Notes: generated by a model from the sequence alone, not told the origin. A DNA stretch of 64,000 nucleotides from Betaproteobacteria bacterium (GCA_016717855.1 JADKEV010000003.1:124001-188000); one strand, 5' to 3'. Shown: positions 17,228 to 25,572, counted from the first letter of the stretch. Program-made: numbers and translations.

Positions 17228-18404
17228 ATGCAACTCGAAGGCATCCGCGTCGTCGACCTGACGCGCATCCTCTCCGGCCCGTTCTGCTCGATGTTCCTGG
17301 CGGACATGGGCGCGGAGGTGATCAAGGTCGAGACGCCCGGCGAGGGCGATCCGGTGCGCCACCAGGGCGAGGCGAGGAACGGCTACTCGCTCTACTTCGC
17401 CACGTTCAACCGCAACAAGCGCTCCATCACGCTCGACCTGCGCAGCGCCGAGGGCAAGGAGGTCCTGCGCGACCTGATCCGCCGGGCCGACGTCGTGGTC
17501 AACAACTACCGCCCGGGCGTGATGGACAGCATGGGCTTCGGGCGCGCGGACCTGATCGCGCTCAAGCCCGACATCGTGAGCTGTCACGTCACCGGTTTTG
17601 GCCTCGACGGCCCGTACCAGGACCGGCCGTCGTTCGACTTCATTGCGCAGGCGATGAGCGGCTTCATGAGCGTCAATGGCTTCGCTGACGGGCCGCCGCT
17701 GCGCCGCGCCGCCGATATCCGATTTGGTGGCCGGCGCCTACGCGGCGATGGGCATCCTCGCCGCATTGGTGCGGCGCGCGCGCACCGGTGCCGGCGAAGA
17801 AGTCGCCACCGCGCTCACCGACAGCATGACCAGCATGCTGGCGTATCTCGCCGCTAATTTCTTCGCGACGGGGAAGCAACCGTTGCGCACGGGCAACGAC
17901 CATGCCATCGCCTCGCCTTACGGCTTGTTCGAAGCCAGCGATGGCCAGGTAGCGATCGCGCCGGCGAACGACGCGATCTACATGAAGTTCCTGGATGCGC
18001 TCGACCTGCCGCATTTGAAGAACCACCCGGACTACCAGAGCAACGCCGACCGCTTCGCGCGGCGCGTCGCGATCAACGCCGAGATCGACGCGCGGACGCG
18101 CACGCAAACGGTGGCGCACTGGATCGCCAGGCTCAACGCCGCCGGCGTGCCGTGCGGCCGGGTGCTGGGCCTCGCCGAAGTGTTTGCCGATCCGCAGACG
18201 CAGCACCAGCAGATGCGCATCACCATCGACCATCCGCAGCACGGACCGCTCGACGTGCTCGGCTTTCCGATCAAGTTCAGCGACGATCCGTGCCGGATGC
18301 ACCGACCGCCGCCCGTGCTGGGTGCGGACACCGATGCGATCCTGGAGGAACTCGGGCGCGACGCACCGGCCATTGCCGCGTTGCGGGCGGCCGGGGTGGT
18401 CTAG
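17228..18404 (+). CDS. CaiB/BaiF (class III) CoA-transferase, frameshifted
   Basis: About 392 residues after repair. The N-terminus LEGIRVVDLTRILSGPFCSM, the KVETPGEGDPVR segment and the catalytic aspartate D137 in PSFDFIAQAMSG identify a class III CoA-transferase, which moves CoA between an acyl-CoA and a free acid. After about 17700-17720 the frame changes and continues as VAGAYAAMGILAALVRR through to the normal C-terminus; one extra base is present. It begins 12 bases after the Bug receptor and is followed 40 bases later by an HMG-CoA lyase homologue, suggesting activation of an imported acid and cleavage of its CoA ester. Confidence 0.85.
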
Positions 18405-18444
18405 ACTGCGGGCTGCAGCACCGCATTTTCAGAGGAGTGCATCC

Positions 18445-19401
18445 ATGTCATTCGCCCCCAGGTCCCCGGACGACCGCTTCGTGCTGGTCACCGAAGTCGG
18501 AACCCGCGACGGCTTTCAGTCGGAGAAGGCGTTCATTCCCACCGAGATCAAGGCGGAATTGATCAACGCCCTGATCGACGCCGGCGTGCAGAGCTTCGAG
18601 GTGACGTCGTTCGTGTCGCCGCGCGCCGTGCCGCAGATGGCCGACGCCTCGCAGGTCATGGCGCTGATCCAGCGCCGGCCCGGGCTGCGCCTCGCGGGCC
18701 TGGTGCCGAACGCCCGCGGCGCCGAGCGCGCTGCCGCGGCCAAGGTGGACATGATGGCGTGCTTCGTGTCGGCGTCCGAGACGCATACCCAGGCCAACCT
18801 CAACAAGTCGATCGATGCGGCGCTGGCCGATTTCGCGGAAATGGCGCCCATCGCGAAGCAGTACGGGATCCCGCTGCGCGGCGCCGTGGCCACCGCCTTT
18901 GGGTGCCCGTTTGAAGGCGAAGTGCCGCTCGACAACGTGCTCAAGATCGTCGGGGCCTATCTCGAAGGCGGCGCGCGCCACATCACGCTGGCCGACACGA
19001 CCGGGATGGCGACGCCTCCCGTCGTATCGCGCGTGGTCGAGGCCACGCGCTCCCGCTTTCCCGACGCGATCATCGCGCTGCACTTCCACAACACGCGCGG
19101 CATTGGCCTGGCGAACGTGATGAATGGCCTGGAACTCGGGATCCGCGAATACGAATCGTCGTTCGCCGGCCTTGGCGGCTGTCCATTCGCGCCCGGCGCC
19201 ACTGGCAATATCTGCACCGAAGACCTGGTGTACCTGCTGCACGAATGCGGCTACGAAACCGGGATAGACCTCGACGCGCTCGCGACCGTCGCCCGACGCG
19301 CTCAGGACGTAGTGGGACGCGCGCTGCCGGGTCAATACATGAAGGCAGGCCCGCGGCTCAAGCGCTCGTCGCTGGAATCCGTGCGGCGGGCGGTGGGATA
19401 A
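18445..19401 (+). CDS. Hydroxymethylglutaryl-CoA lyase family enzyme
   Basis: A 318-residue TIM-barrel lyase. Visible family features are the N-terminal EVGTRDGFQSE with the catalytic arginine and aspartate, the metal-binding HFHNTRG, and the signature GLGGCPFAPGATGNICTEDL with the mobile-loop cysteine. HMG-CoA lyases split 3-hydroxy-3-methylglutaryl-CoA to acetoacetate and acetyl-CoA; relatives act on other 3-hydroxy-acyl-CoAs, such as citramalyl-CoA-like substrates. The pairing with a class III CoA-transferase and Bug receptor favours a carboxylic-acid degradation role over leucine catabolism. The ATG at 18445 has an AGAGGAG site. The frame is intact, unlike its three upstream neighbours with indels. 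Confidence 0.87.
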   Translation: MSFAPRSPDDRFVLVTEVGTRDGFQSEKAFIPTEIKAELINALIDAGVQSFEVTSFVSPRAVPQMADASQVMALIQRRPGLRLAGLVPNARGAERAAAAKVDMMACFVSASETHTQANLNKSIDAALADFAEMAPIAKQYGIPLRGAVATAFGCPFEGEVPLDNVLKIVGAYLEGGARHITLADTTGMATPPVVSRVVEATRSRFPDAIIALHFHNTRGIGLANVMNGLELGIREYESSFAGLGGCPFAPGATGNICTEDLVYLLHECGYETGIDLDALATVARRAQDVVGRALPGQYMKAGPRLKRSSLESVRRAVG

Positions 19402-19407
19402 ATGCAG

Positions 19408-20133
19408 TCAGGGCCGGCCGCCGCGGCCGCCGAACGCATCCGGGGGTAGCGCGCCGGGAGGGCGGCCGGCGCCCGGAACCTGTCCCGGCGGCGGGCTTTG
19501 CGGTTGTCCCTGCGCGCCCGCATGGACCAGCGGGAGGCCGGCGTTTTTCCACGCCTCGATGCCGCCGCGATACCACAGCACGTTGCGGTAGCCGAGCCTG
19601 ATCGCGCGCAGCGCCGCGTTGTACGACATCCAGCATTGCGGGCTCTGGCAGTAGAAGACCAGCGGCGCATCGACCTTCCCGCGTGTCACCTGCCGCAGCA
19701 GCTGGGTCAGCCGCTGCTGTGTCGGGTCGTCGAAGCTGCCGGGCGCGGACGCCCAGGCCGCGGGAATGGCATTGGGCAGCGCTTCCGGACCTCCCAGCAC
19801 ATCGAACACGTGCACCGGCACGCCCTGCTGCAGCAGCGGCAGCAGGCCTTTGGTGGCGATCACCTGGCCGCCGGGAATCTGGTTCGGTGTGGGCCCGTGA
19901 AACGCTCCTTCGTGCAGATCGCGGGGTGCCGCGACGCCCGCGTCCTGGCGTTCCCAGGCCATCAGCCGGTCGAGCAGGTCGCCGCCACCGGCCTGGGCGC
20001 CCGGCAAGGCGCGTGTGCCCGCACCCTGCGCCTGGGTCGGCAACGGCCGGACCACCGCCAAAATGGCGAGCAGCAAGGCAGCGGCGGTGACGGCGACGCG
20101 GCGAAGTCCGGTGCAGCAGGTACCGGTTCTCAT
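19408..20133 (-). CDS. Exported rhodanese-like protein with C-x4-C-W motif
   Basis: A 241-residue protein with a basic then hydrophobic N-terminus (about 1-36, ending LPTQAQ) that should be a signal peptide. The rhodanese fold is indicated by FYCQSPQCWMSYNAALRA followed by GYRNVLWYRGGIEAWKNAG. The catalytic loop has C162, C167 and W168. It recalls the CXXCW rhodanese-like proteins linked to PQQ-dependent alcohol oxidation, but with four residues between the cysteines. The C-terminus is rich in Pro, Gly and Gln, and low complexity. Start chosen at 20133 so that the signal peptide is N-terminal. It lies 44 bases downstream of another exported-protein gene on the same strand. The sulfur substrate is unknown. 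Confidence 0.7.
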   Translation of the reverse strand: MRTGTCCTGLRRVAVTAAALLLAILAVVRPLPTQAQGAGTRALPGAQAGGGDLLDRLMAWERQDAGVAAPRDLHEGAFHGPTPNQIPGGQVIATKGLLPLLQQGVPVHVFDVLGGPEALPNAIPAAWASAPGSFDDPTQQRLTQLLRQVTRGKVDAPLVFYCQSPQCWMSYNAALRAIRLGYRNVLWYRGGIEAWKNAGLPLVHAGAQGQPQSPPPGQVPGAGRPPGALPPDAFGGRGGRP

Positions 20134-20177
20134 GGTGCTGCTCCGATTGGAAGCGTTGAGAGCGCGCTGTTGACCGC

Positions 20178-20816
20178 CTACCGATTGACCGGGTACCACC
20201 AGCCGTCGCTGCCGCGCATGTAGTACTGGCCCGCTTCGTTCACGTGATAAGTGTTGCCCTGGTATTCATGACGGCTGTTGGGCTGCCACGTGTGAGGCAG
20301 GAAAGTCTGGGCGCCGTTCCCGGCCTGGTAGGTGCTCTGGCCCATCAGCGCGCGTCCGGCTTCCTGCTGGTTGCGGAAATAGCCGTCGCGCTGCTGCTGC
20401 TGCGCCGCGCCGCGTTGGGCTTCGGCCTCGCGCAGACGCTGCACCGCGGCCATTTCGTTGGCGCGGATGCCGGACTCATTGGCGCGCGCATGGGCGATGC
20501 CGTCGCGCGAGAAACCGCGCGTGTAAATGTAGTTGTAGGTGTAGGTCGGGTAGTCCATCGCCGGCTGGCCGTTCGCGTGCATTTGCGCGACGTACTGTCG
20601 GTACGCGGCTTGCACTTGCGGGTCCTGCATGCGTTGCTGGACGATGTTGTTGACCGACTGCTGGCTGTTCGCAACGATCTGGTTCATCCGGTTCATGCCC
20701 TGCTGCACCATGGCGCCGTAGTCCTGCGCGGCGACGGAGAGCGGCAGCGCGGCGATGAAGAACAGCGAGGTTGCGGCGCGCAGACTTCCGCGGCAAGGCG
20801 AAGTTGGATGCTTCAT
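20178..20816 (-). CDS. Exported protein of unknown function
   Basis: I do not recognise this 212-residue protein. Residues 1 to about 31 form a signal peptide (hydrophobic ATSLFFIAALPLSVAAQ). The mature part is rich in Gln, Asn, Met and Tyr, with a helical middle section of alternating Arg and Gln residues and an aromatic end (GSDGWWYPVNR). There are no cysteines in the mature part. The ATG at 20816 is preceded by GGAGAG at a good distance. The downstream rhodanese-like gene is on the same strand and probably co-transcribed. An inverted GTTACA/TGTAAC pair lies about 70 bases upstream. Confidence 0.6.
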   Translation of the reverse strand: MKHPTSPCRGSLRAATSLFFIAALPLSVAAQDYGAMVQQGMNRMNQIVANSQQSVNNIVQQRMQDPQVQAAYRQYVAQMHANGQPAMDYPTYTYNYIYTRGFSRDGIAHARANESGIRANEMAAVQRLREAEAQRGAAQQQQRDGYFRNQQEAGRALMGQSTYQAGNGAQTFLPHTWQPNSRHEYQGNTYHVNEAGQYYMRGSDGWWYPVNR

Positions 20817-20886
20817 GGCGCTCTCCCGGAAAGGTCTCGACGCTTCCAGTCTATTCGCCCGCGCCGGCGTTGTATCGATCCTAACC

Positions 20887-20901
20887 GTTACAACATGTAA
20901 C
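20887..20901. promoter_or_regulatory. GTTACA-ACA-TGTAAC inverted repeat upstream of exported-protein gene
   Basis: A perfect six-base inverted repeat with a three-base spacer, 71 bases before the start at 20816. The half-sites match those in front of ompR (7238-7273), so it could be a binding site of the same regulator. It could also be part of the rho terminator region on the minus strand. Confidence 0.3.
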
Positions 20902-20903
20902 AA

Positions 20904-20920
20904 CGCCGGCCTGACCGGCG
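20904..20920 (-). terminator. Possible terminator hairpin downstream of rho
   Basis: On the minus strand CGCCGG / CCGGCG with a five-base loop is followed by TTGTTA, a weak U-rich tail. It starts about 37 bases past the rho stop. Confidence 0.4.
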
Positions 20921-20957
20921 TCGCGCCGGTGCTTCCTCCGGCACGCTGGACGCGCGC

Positions 20958-22217
20958 TCAGCCCTTGCGCATCGAGTCGAAGAACTCGGCGTTGTTCTTG
21001 ACGGCGCGCAGCTTGTCGACCAGGAATTCGGTGGCCTCGAGGTCGTCCATCGGGTAGAGCAACCGGCGCAGCACCCAGACCTTCTGCAGGATGTCGGGCT
21101 TCAACAGCAATTCCTCGCGCCGCGTGCCCGAGCGGTTCACGTTGAGGGCGGGGTAGAGGCGCTTCTCGGCCATCCGGCGGTCCAGGTGGATTTCCATGTT
21201 GCCGGTGCCCTTGAATTCTTCGTAGATCACATCGTCCATCCGGCTGCCGGTGTCGATCAGGGCGGTGGCGATGATGGTCAGCGACCCGCCTTCTTCAACG
21301 TTGCGCGCCGCGCCGAAGAACCGCTTGGGGCGCTGCAGCGCATTGGCGTCGACGCCGCCCGTGAGCACCTTGCCGGACGCGGGCACGACGGTGTTGTAGG
21401 CGCGGGCGAGGCGGGTGATCGAATCGAGCAGGATGACCACGTCCTTCTTGTGCTCGACCAGCCGCTTGGCTTTTTCGATCACCATTTCCGCGACCTGCAC
21501 GTGGCGGGTCGCCGGCTCGTCGAACGTGGAGGCGACGACTTCGCCGCGCACCGAGCGCTGCATTTCGGTCACTTCTTCCGGCCGCTCGTCGATCAGCAGC
21601 ACGATCAGCACGACGTCGGGATGGTTGGACGTGATCGCGTGCGCGATGTGCTGCAGCATCACGGTCTTGCCGGACTTCGGGGAGGAGACCAGCAGCCCGC
21701 GCTGGCCCTTGCCGATGGGCGCGATGATGTCGATCACGCGACCCGTCAGGTTTTCCTCGGCCTTGATGTCACGCTCGAGCAGCATCACCTTGTCCGGGTG
21801 CAGCGGCGTCAGGTTTTCGAACAGGATCTTGTTCTTGGCGTTTTCCGGCGGTTCGCCGTTGACCTTGTCGACCTTGACCAGCGCGAAGTAGCGCTCGCCG
21901 TCCTTCGGAGTGCGAATCTCGCCTTCGATCGAGTCGCCGGTGTGCAGGTTGAAGCGGCGGATCTGCGATGGCGAGATGTAGATGTCGTCGGTGCCGGCCA
22001 GGTAGGACGTCTCCGGGGAGCGCAGGAAACCGAAGCCATCGGGCAGGACTTCCAGAACTCCGTCGCCGAAAATCGACTCGCCCTTCTTGGCGTGATTCTT
22101 GAGCATCGCGAAGATCAGGTCGTGCTTGCGCAGCCGGTTCGCGTTCTCGAGTTCGTTGGCGTTCGCCATCTCGATCAACTCGGAAACGTGCTTGCTCTTG
22201 AGCTCGGATAAATGCAT
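20958..22217 (-). CDS. rho: Transcription termination factor Rho
   Basis: A 419-residue hexameric RNA helicase. The N-terminal helical region MHLSELKSKHVSELIEMA, the cold-shock-like RNA-binding domain with DGFGFLRSP and YISPSQIRRF, the Walker A segment SSPKSGKT, Walker B VVILLDSITRLARAYN and the C-terminal GTRREELLL are all standard. Full length. Start at 22217 (conserved MHLSELK). The leader just before it on the coding strand is C-rich (ACCTCCCCCC) and shows no Shine-Dalgarno sequence. It lies downstream of trxA on the same strand, the usual trxA-rho order, with about 210 bases between them that may hold its own promoter. Confidence 0.97.
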   Translation of the reverse strand: MHLSELKSKHVSELIEMANANELENANRLRKHDLIFAMLKNHAKKGESIFGDGVLEVLPDGFGFLRSPETSYLAGTDDIYISPSQIRRFNLHTGDSIEGEIRTPKDGERYFALVKVDKVNGEPPENAKNKILFENLTPLHPDKVMLLERDIKAEENLTGRVIDIIAPIGKGQRGLLVSSPKSGKTVMLQHIAHAITSNHPDVVLIVLLIDERPEEVTEMQRSVRGEVVASTFDEPATRHVQVAEMVIEKAKRLVEHKKDVVILLDSITRLARAYNTVVPASGKVLTGGVDANALQRPKRFFGAARNVEEGGSLTIIATALIDTGSRMDDVIYEEFKGTGNMEIHLDRRMAEKRLYPALNVNRSGTRREELLLKPDILQKVWVLRRLLYPMDDLEATEFLVDKLRAVKNNAEFFDSMRKG

Positions 22218-22429
22218 GGGGGGAGGTCTCGAAGGAGGGTAATGCGCGATTGGGTACGCGGATCGCGGCACAGCCGCGATGAGAAAATTCTTGGGGAAAG
22301 CGCGCCGCGCGGGGCGCGGGAACTGCAAGACTGCCAGGGAGCTAAGGTGTTCCGGAATCGGCGCCGCTGCGGGGCGAAATGCGGATTTCGCGGCAGGCGG
22401 CGCCTGCTTGAGAGGGCAGAATAGCCGGT

Positions 22430-22756
22430 CTAGAGATGACTGTCAAGAAACGCGGTCAGCTGGCCCTTGGAGAGCGCGCCGACCTTCTGGGCCTCGAGCT
22501 GGCCGCCCTTGAAGAGCATCAGGGTGGGGATGCCGCGAATGCCGAACTTGGCCGGGACCGCCTGGTTGGCGTCGACGTCCATCTTCGCGACCTTCAGCTT
22601 GCCGGCGTATTCCTTCGCCACTTCCTCCAGGATCGGGCCGATCATCTTGCAGGGGCCGCACCACTCCGCCCAGTAATCCACGAGCACCGGCGTGGCCGAT
22701 TTCAGCACGTCGGCGTCGAAACTCGCGTCCGTGACATGGGAAATGTGTTCATTCAT
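22430..22756 (-). CDS. trxA: Thioredoxin 1
   Basis: A 108-residue cytoplasmic thiol-disulfide reductant. The active site WCGPC has C33 and C36, and the cis-proline is in GIPTLMLFKGG. Length and sequence are those of the canonical TrxA. The ATG at 22756 follows AGAGGA on the coding strand. It is upstream of rho in the same direction and divergent from fdxA. Confidence 0.97.
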   Translation of the reverse strand: MNEHISHVTDASFDADVLKSATPVLVDYWAEWCGPCKMIGPILEEVAKEYAGKLKVAKMDVDANQAVPAKFGIRGIPTLMLFKGGQLEAQKVGALSKGQLTAFLDSHL

Positions 22757-22895
22757 GAAATGGGATCCTCTGGGATGGGTGACTGCAGCTAGATGGTATC
22801 GCCCGCCGGGAATTCAAGCAAGTTGGGTTTCTCGCAGGTCGCGGTGTCCCGATCTGCTAGAATTTCGCGCATTCCCGTCGCTTCCCGGATCTGCC

Positions 22896-23219
22896 ATGAC
22901 TTATGTCGTTACCGAGTCTTGCATCAAGTGCAAGTACACCGATTGCGTCGACGTTTGTCCCGTCGATTGCTTTCGCGAGGGTCCGAACTTCCTGGTCATC
23001 GATCCTGACGAGTGCATCGATTGCACGTTGTGCGTCGCCGAATGCCCGGTCGAGGCGATCTTCGCCGAAGATGACGTGCCGTCGGAGCAGAAGCAGTACC
23101 TGGCGATCAATGCCGAGCTGGCCAAGCTGTGGCCGGCGATCATCGAAAAAAAGCCCGCGCCGGCCGATGCCGACGACTGGAAGGACGTGAAAGAAAAGGC
23201 GCACCTGCTCGAACGCTGA
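22896..23219 (+). CDS. fdxA: Ferredoxin FdxA, 7Fe type
   Basis: A 107-residue low-potential ferredoxin. Cysteines C9, C12, C17, C21 and C25 form the first cluster region; C40, C43, C46 and C50 the second (ECIDCTLCVAECP), as in [3Fe-4S][4Fe-4S] seven-iron ferredoxins of proteobacteria. The acidic C-terminal extension after residue 55 (ADADDWKDVKEK) is typical for FdxA. A TAGAAT hexamer at 22858-22863 is a possible -10. The electron partner is not apparent from context. Confidence 0.93.
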   Translation: MTYVVTESCIKCKYTDCVDVCPVDCFREGPNFLVIDPDECIDCTLCVAECPVEAIFAEDDVPSEQKQYLAINAELAKLWPAIIEKKPAPADADDWKDVKEKAHLLER

Positions 23220-23248
23220 GCCGGCACGCCGGCGCGGCCGTTGCGGGT

Positions 23249-23278
23249 TTGACCGCCGTCATCCCGCGCAGCTATAAT
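23249..23278 (+). promoter_or_regulatory. Sigma-70 promoter of the cytochrome c pair
   Basis: TTGACC (23249-23254), 18-base spacer and a perfect TATAAT (23273-23278), 43 bases before the first cytochrome start. Confidence 0.65.
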
Positions 23279-23320
23279 CCGAAGGATTTTTCAACCATCG
23301 ATCGCCAGGTTCACCTCCCC

Positions 23321-23662
23321 ATGAGAGTTTCCGTTTCAGCAGTGTTGTTCGCCCTCGCGGCGCTGTCCGGCGCGGCGGCGGCCCAAGTCACGGGCACCTC
23401 CGCCGCCGGTCTCGAAAAGACCCGGATGTGCATCGGTTGCCACGGCATTTCGGGCTGGCGGACCGCCTACCCCGAGATCTACAGCGTACCAATGATCTAC
23501 GGCCAGCATCCGGCGTACCTCATCAAGGCGCTGCAGGCGTACAAGAGCGGCGAGCGCTCGCATCCGTCGATGCGCGGCATCGCGGCGAGCTTGTCGGAGC
23601 AGGACATCGCCGACCTTGCGGCGTACTACGGGGCTGTCGCGCCGACAGTGGCCAAGAAATGA
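23321..23662 (+). CDS. Small exported c-type cytochrome
   Basis: A 113-residue class I cytochrome c. A signal peptide covers residues 1 to about 21 (FALAALSGAAAAQ). The heme-binding motif is C37-I-G-C40-H41 and a methionine in HPSMRGIAAS is the likely axial ligand. It resembles cytochrome c4/c553-type electron carriers of the periplasm. The start ATG at 23321 has no strong Shine-Dalgarno but gives an N-terminal signal peptide. The next gene encodes a paralogue and overlaps or follows within a few bases, so the pair is an operon. Confidence 0.85.
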   Translation: MRVSVSAVLFALAALSGAAAAQVTGTSAAGLEKTRMCIGCHGISGWRTAYPEIYSVPMIYGQHPAYLIKALQAYKSGERSHPSMRGIAASLSEQDIADLAAYYGAVAPTVAKK

Positions 23663-23676
23663 TGGCGGGACGGGCA

Positions 23677-23997
23677 ATGACCAAACATATTCTGGCGGCG
23701 GCACTGGCGATGATCACGGGCGGGACGCTGGCCGCGAATCTCGAGGCCGGCAAGAAAACCGCCACTGAAGTCTGCGTGGCGTGCCATGGCGTCGACGGCA
23801 ACAGTCCGAATCCGGACTTCCCGAAACTCGGTGGCCAGCATCCGGACTATATGGGCAAGGCGTTGCGCGATTACCAGTCGGGGGCGCGCAACAACGCCAT
23901 CATGAAGGGCTTCGCCGGCATGCTCAAAGCGGAAGACATCGCCAACGTTGCCGCCTGGTACGCGAGCCAGCCGGCGGTGCTCACGACCCACCGCTGA
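23677..23997 (+). CDS. Second small exported c-type cytochrome
   Basis: A 106-residue paralogue of the preceding cytochrome. Signal peptide (MTKHILAAALAMITGGTLAA), heme site C33-V-A-C36-H37, and an axial methionine in NAIMKGFAGML. An alternative ATG at 23659 overlaps the stop of the first cytochrome as ATGA and would add six residues. I prefer 23677 because GGGACGGG precedes it, but coupling through 23659 is possible. Together the two could act like the two halves of a diheme cytochrome c4, but that is inference. Confidence 0.85.
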   Translation: MTKHILAAALAMITGGTLAANLEAGKKTATEVCVACHGVDGNSPNPDFPKLGGQHPDYMGKALRDYQSGARNNAIMKGFAGMLKAEDIANVAAWYASQPAVLTTHR

Positions 23998-24048
23998 CGC
24001 TTGTTCGTCCAGCTTGATGGCGCCCGGCGCAAGCCAGCGGCGCCATTG

Positions 24049-24471
24049 TCATTTGCGGCGCAGGCATTCCAGGTAGGCGACGGTGTCCGGCGCGGTCCCG
24101 GTGCGCTGCGCCTGCCACATCGTTTCGCCCAGGCACTCCAGCGCGTCGTGGAGCGCGCTGTGGCGGTCGCCGTGCCGGGCCGCCAGCCGCTCGAACTCGG
24201 CGCGAATCCCCGCGGGCCGATCGGTGGCGAGCTGCTCGGCGATGCCCAGGTGCAGACCGAGGTGCAGGAAGGGATTGGTCTCGCCTTGTTCCGGCGCGTA
24301 GTCGCGCTCGGCGTACCGTTCCCGCGCCTCCAGCAGCGCGTGATACTCCGGATGCAGCGCGATGATCTCGATCGCGATGCGCTCCAGGTCGGAGAGCGGC
24401 GTTCCGGCCCGGTAGCCGGCCCAGGCAGCAAAGAAGAAATCGCGCGCCTGGCTGCGCGTGGGGTTATACAT
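24049..24471 (-). CDS. DUF1841 family protein
   Basis: A 140-residue cytoplasmic protein matching the DUF1841 pattern: MYNPTRSQARDFFFAAW at the N-terminus, IIALHPEYH in the middle and QGETNPFLHLGLHLGIAEQL. The family is widespread in beta- and gammaproteobacteria; its function is unknown. The gene is separated by only six bases from the upstream FIST gene on the same strand, itself joined to nth and rnfB, so all four may be co-transcribed (rnfB-nth-FIST-DUF1841). Confidence 0.85.
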   Translation of the reverse strand: MYNPTRSQARDFFFAAWAGYRAGTPLSDLERIAIEIIALHPEYHALLEARERYAERDYAPEQGETNPFLHLGLHLGIAEQLATDRPAGIRAEFERLAARHGDRHSALHDALECLGETMWQAQRTGTAPDTVAYLECLRRK

Positions 24472-24477
24472 GCCGCA

Positions 24478-25572
24478 TCATCCGATCAGGCCGCATACGG
24501 TCGCATACTGGAGCACGCGGTTGCGCCCTCCCGCCGGCGCGATCTCGCCGTTGCCGTAGAAGCCGATCAGCGGCATCCCCGGATACAGCCGGCGAACGTT
24601 GTCCCAGTCGGCGTCGCGGCCGTCGAAGAACGCCGGGCCGCGTCCCGCGCAACTGAACAGCAGGGCATAGCGCGGCGCGCTGTCGCGACGGGCGGCGGTA
24701 AGCTTGTTGTCGAGTTCCTGCCTGGCCAGCTCGGGCTCGCGCAGCACCGAAAAGACGCGATCGCCTTCGAGCAGCTTGCCGCCGACGATCAGCGAGCGGT
24801 TGGGATTCACGCCGAGCACCGGCAGCAACTCGTAGTCGCCGCTGGCCAGTGCCAGTCGGGGTTCGTCCACGGCGCGAGCCACCAGCAGCCGATGCCAGGG
24901 AAACGGCTGGCCACCCTCGAGATACGGCAGTGCCTGTGCCACCAGCGCGGTGAGCGCGGGACGGTGACCGACGCGCAGCAGGTCGAAGTTCTTCACTTCG
25001 GTCACGCCGAGGAGTGCGGACAGCGGCGTCAGGCCCGCGCTGACCGTGACGCGGCAGGCCAGCCGCGGCAGCAGCAGGTCCAGCCGGCCGGAGTCGAGCA
25101 GCTTGCCGCTGGCCCAGACCGGGAAAGGGCCGCGCCCGGTCCCGTCCCCGGCCAGAGCGCCGATGCGCCGGCCGGGCATGGCCAGCCACTCGCGATTCGC
25201 GCTGTTCGGCGCGGCAAGCGAGAGCAGCCAGTCGTCGTGACGCGCGTCCAGCGCCGGGGCGGGATCGGATTCGGGCTCGTCCGGCGACTGCGCGAACACC
25301 ATCGCGGCCGCGGCCGGCGCGTCGATCACCCAGTCCTTTTCGGTGTAGACGCCGACCGCGGTGCAGCCCGCGATCTGCGTGGTCTGCGCCGCGCGCGCGG
25401 CGGCGTGGATCGCCGGCTCCGGATTGCGCGCGAAGTGTCCGGTCAGGAACAGGAGCACGTTCCGGGCGCGCGCGGCGCCCAGCCGGTCGAGCGCGATCTT
25501 CACCGCCTCGAACGCCAGCCGCGGGTCGCCCGTGGTGGCTGGCGCGCCGCGGCTGAGGCCGGTTGCGGGCAT
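24478..25572 (-). CDS. FIST-domain protein
   Basis: A 364-residue protein with the two-part FIST architecture: an N-terminal domain (about 25-200) including NVLLFLTGHFARNPEPAIH and AGCTAVGVYTEKDW, and a FIST_C part (about 210-350) with ALLFSCAGRGPAFFDGRD and PLIGFYGNGEIAP. FIST domains are thought to be small-ligand (amino acid) sensory domains. This copy has no attached signalling domain. Its start overlaps the nth stop codon by one base (TGATG), indicating translational coupling. Confidence 0.85.
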   Translation of the reverse strand: MPATGLSRGAPATTGDPRLAFEAVKIALDRLGAARARNVLLFLTGHFARNPEPAIHAAARAAQTTQIAGCTAVGVYTEKDWVIDAPAAAAMVFAQSPDEPESDPAPALDARHDDWLLSLAAPNSANREWLAMPGRRIGALAGDGTGRGPFPVWASGKLLDSGRLDLLLPRLACRVTVSAGLTPLSALLGVTEVKNFDLLRVGHRPALTALVAQALPYLEGGQPFPWHRLLVARAVDEPRLALASGDYELLPVLGVNPNRSLIVGGKLLEGDRVFSVLREPELARQELDNKLTAARRDSAPRYALLFSCAGRGPAFFDGRDADWDNVRRLYPGMPLIGFYGNGEIAPAGGRNRVLQYATVCGLIG

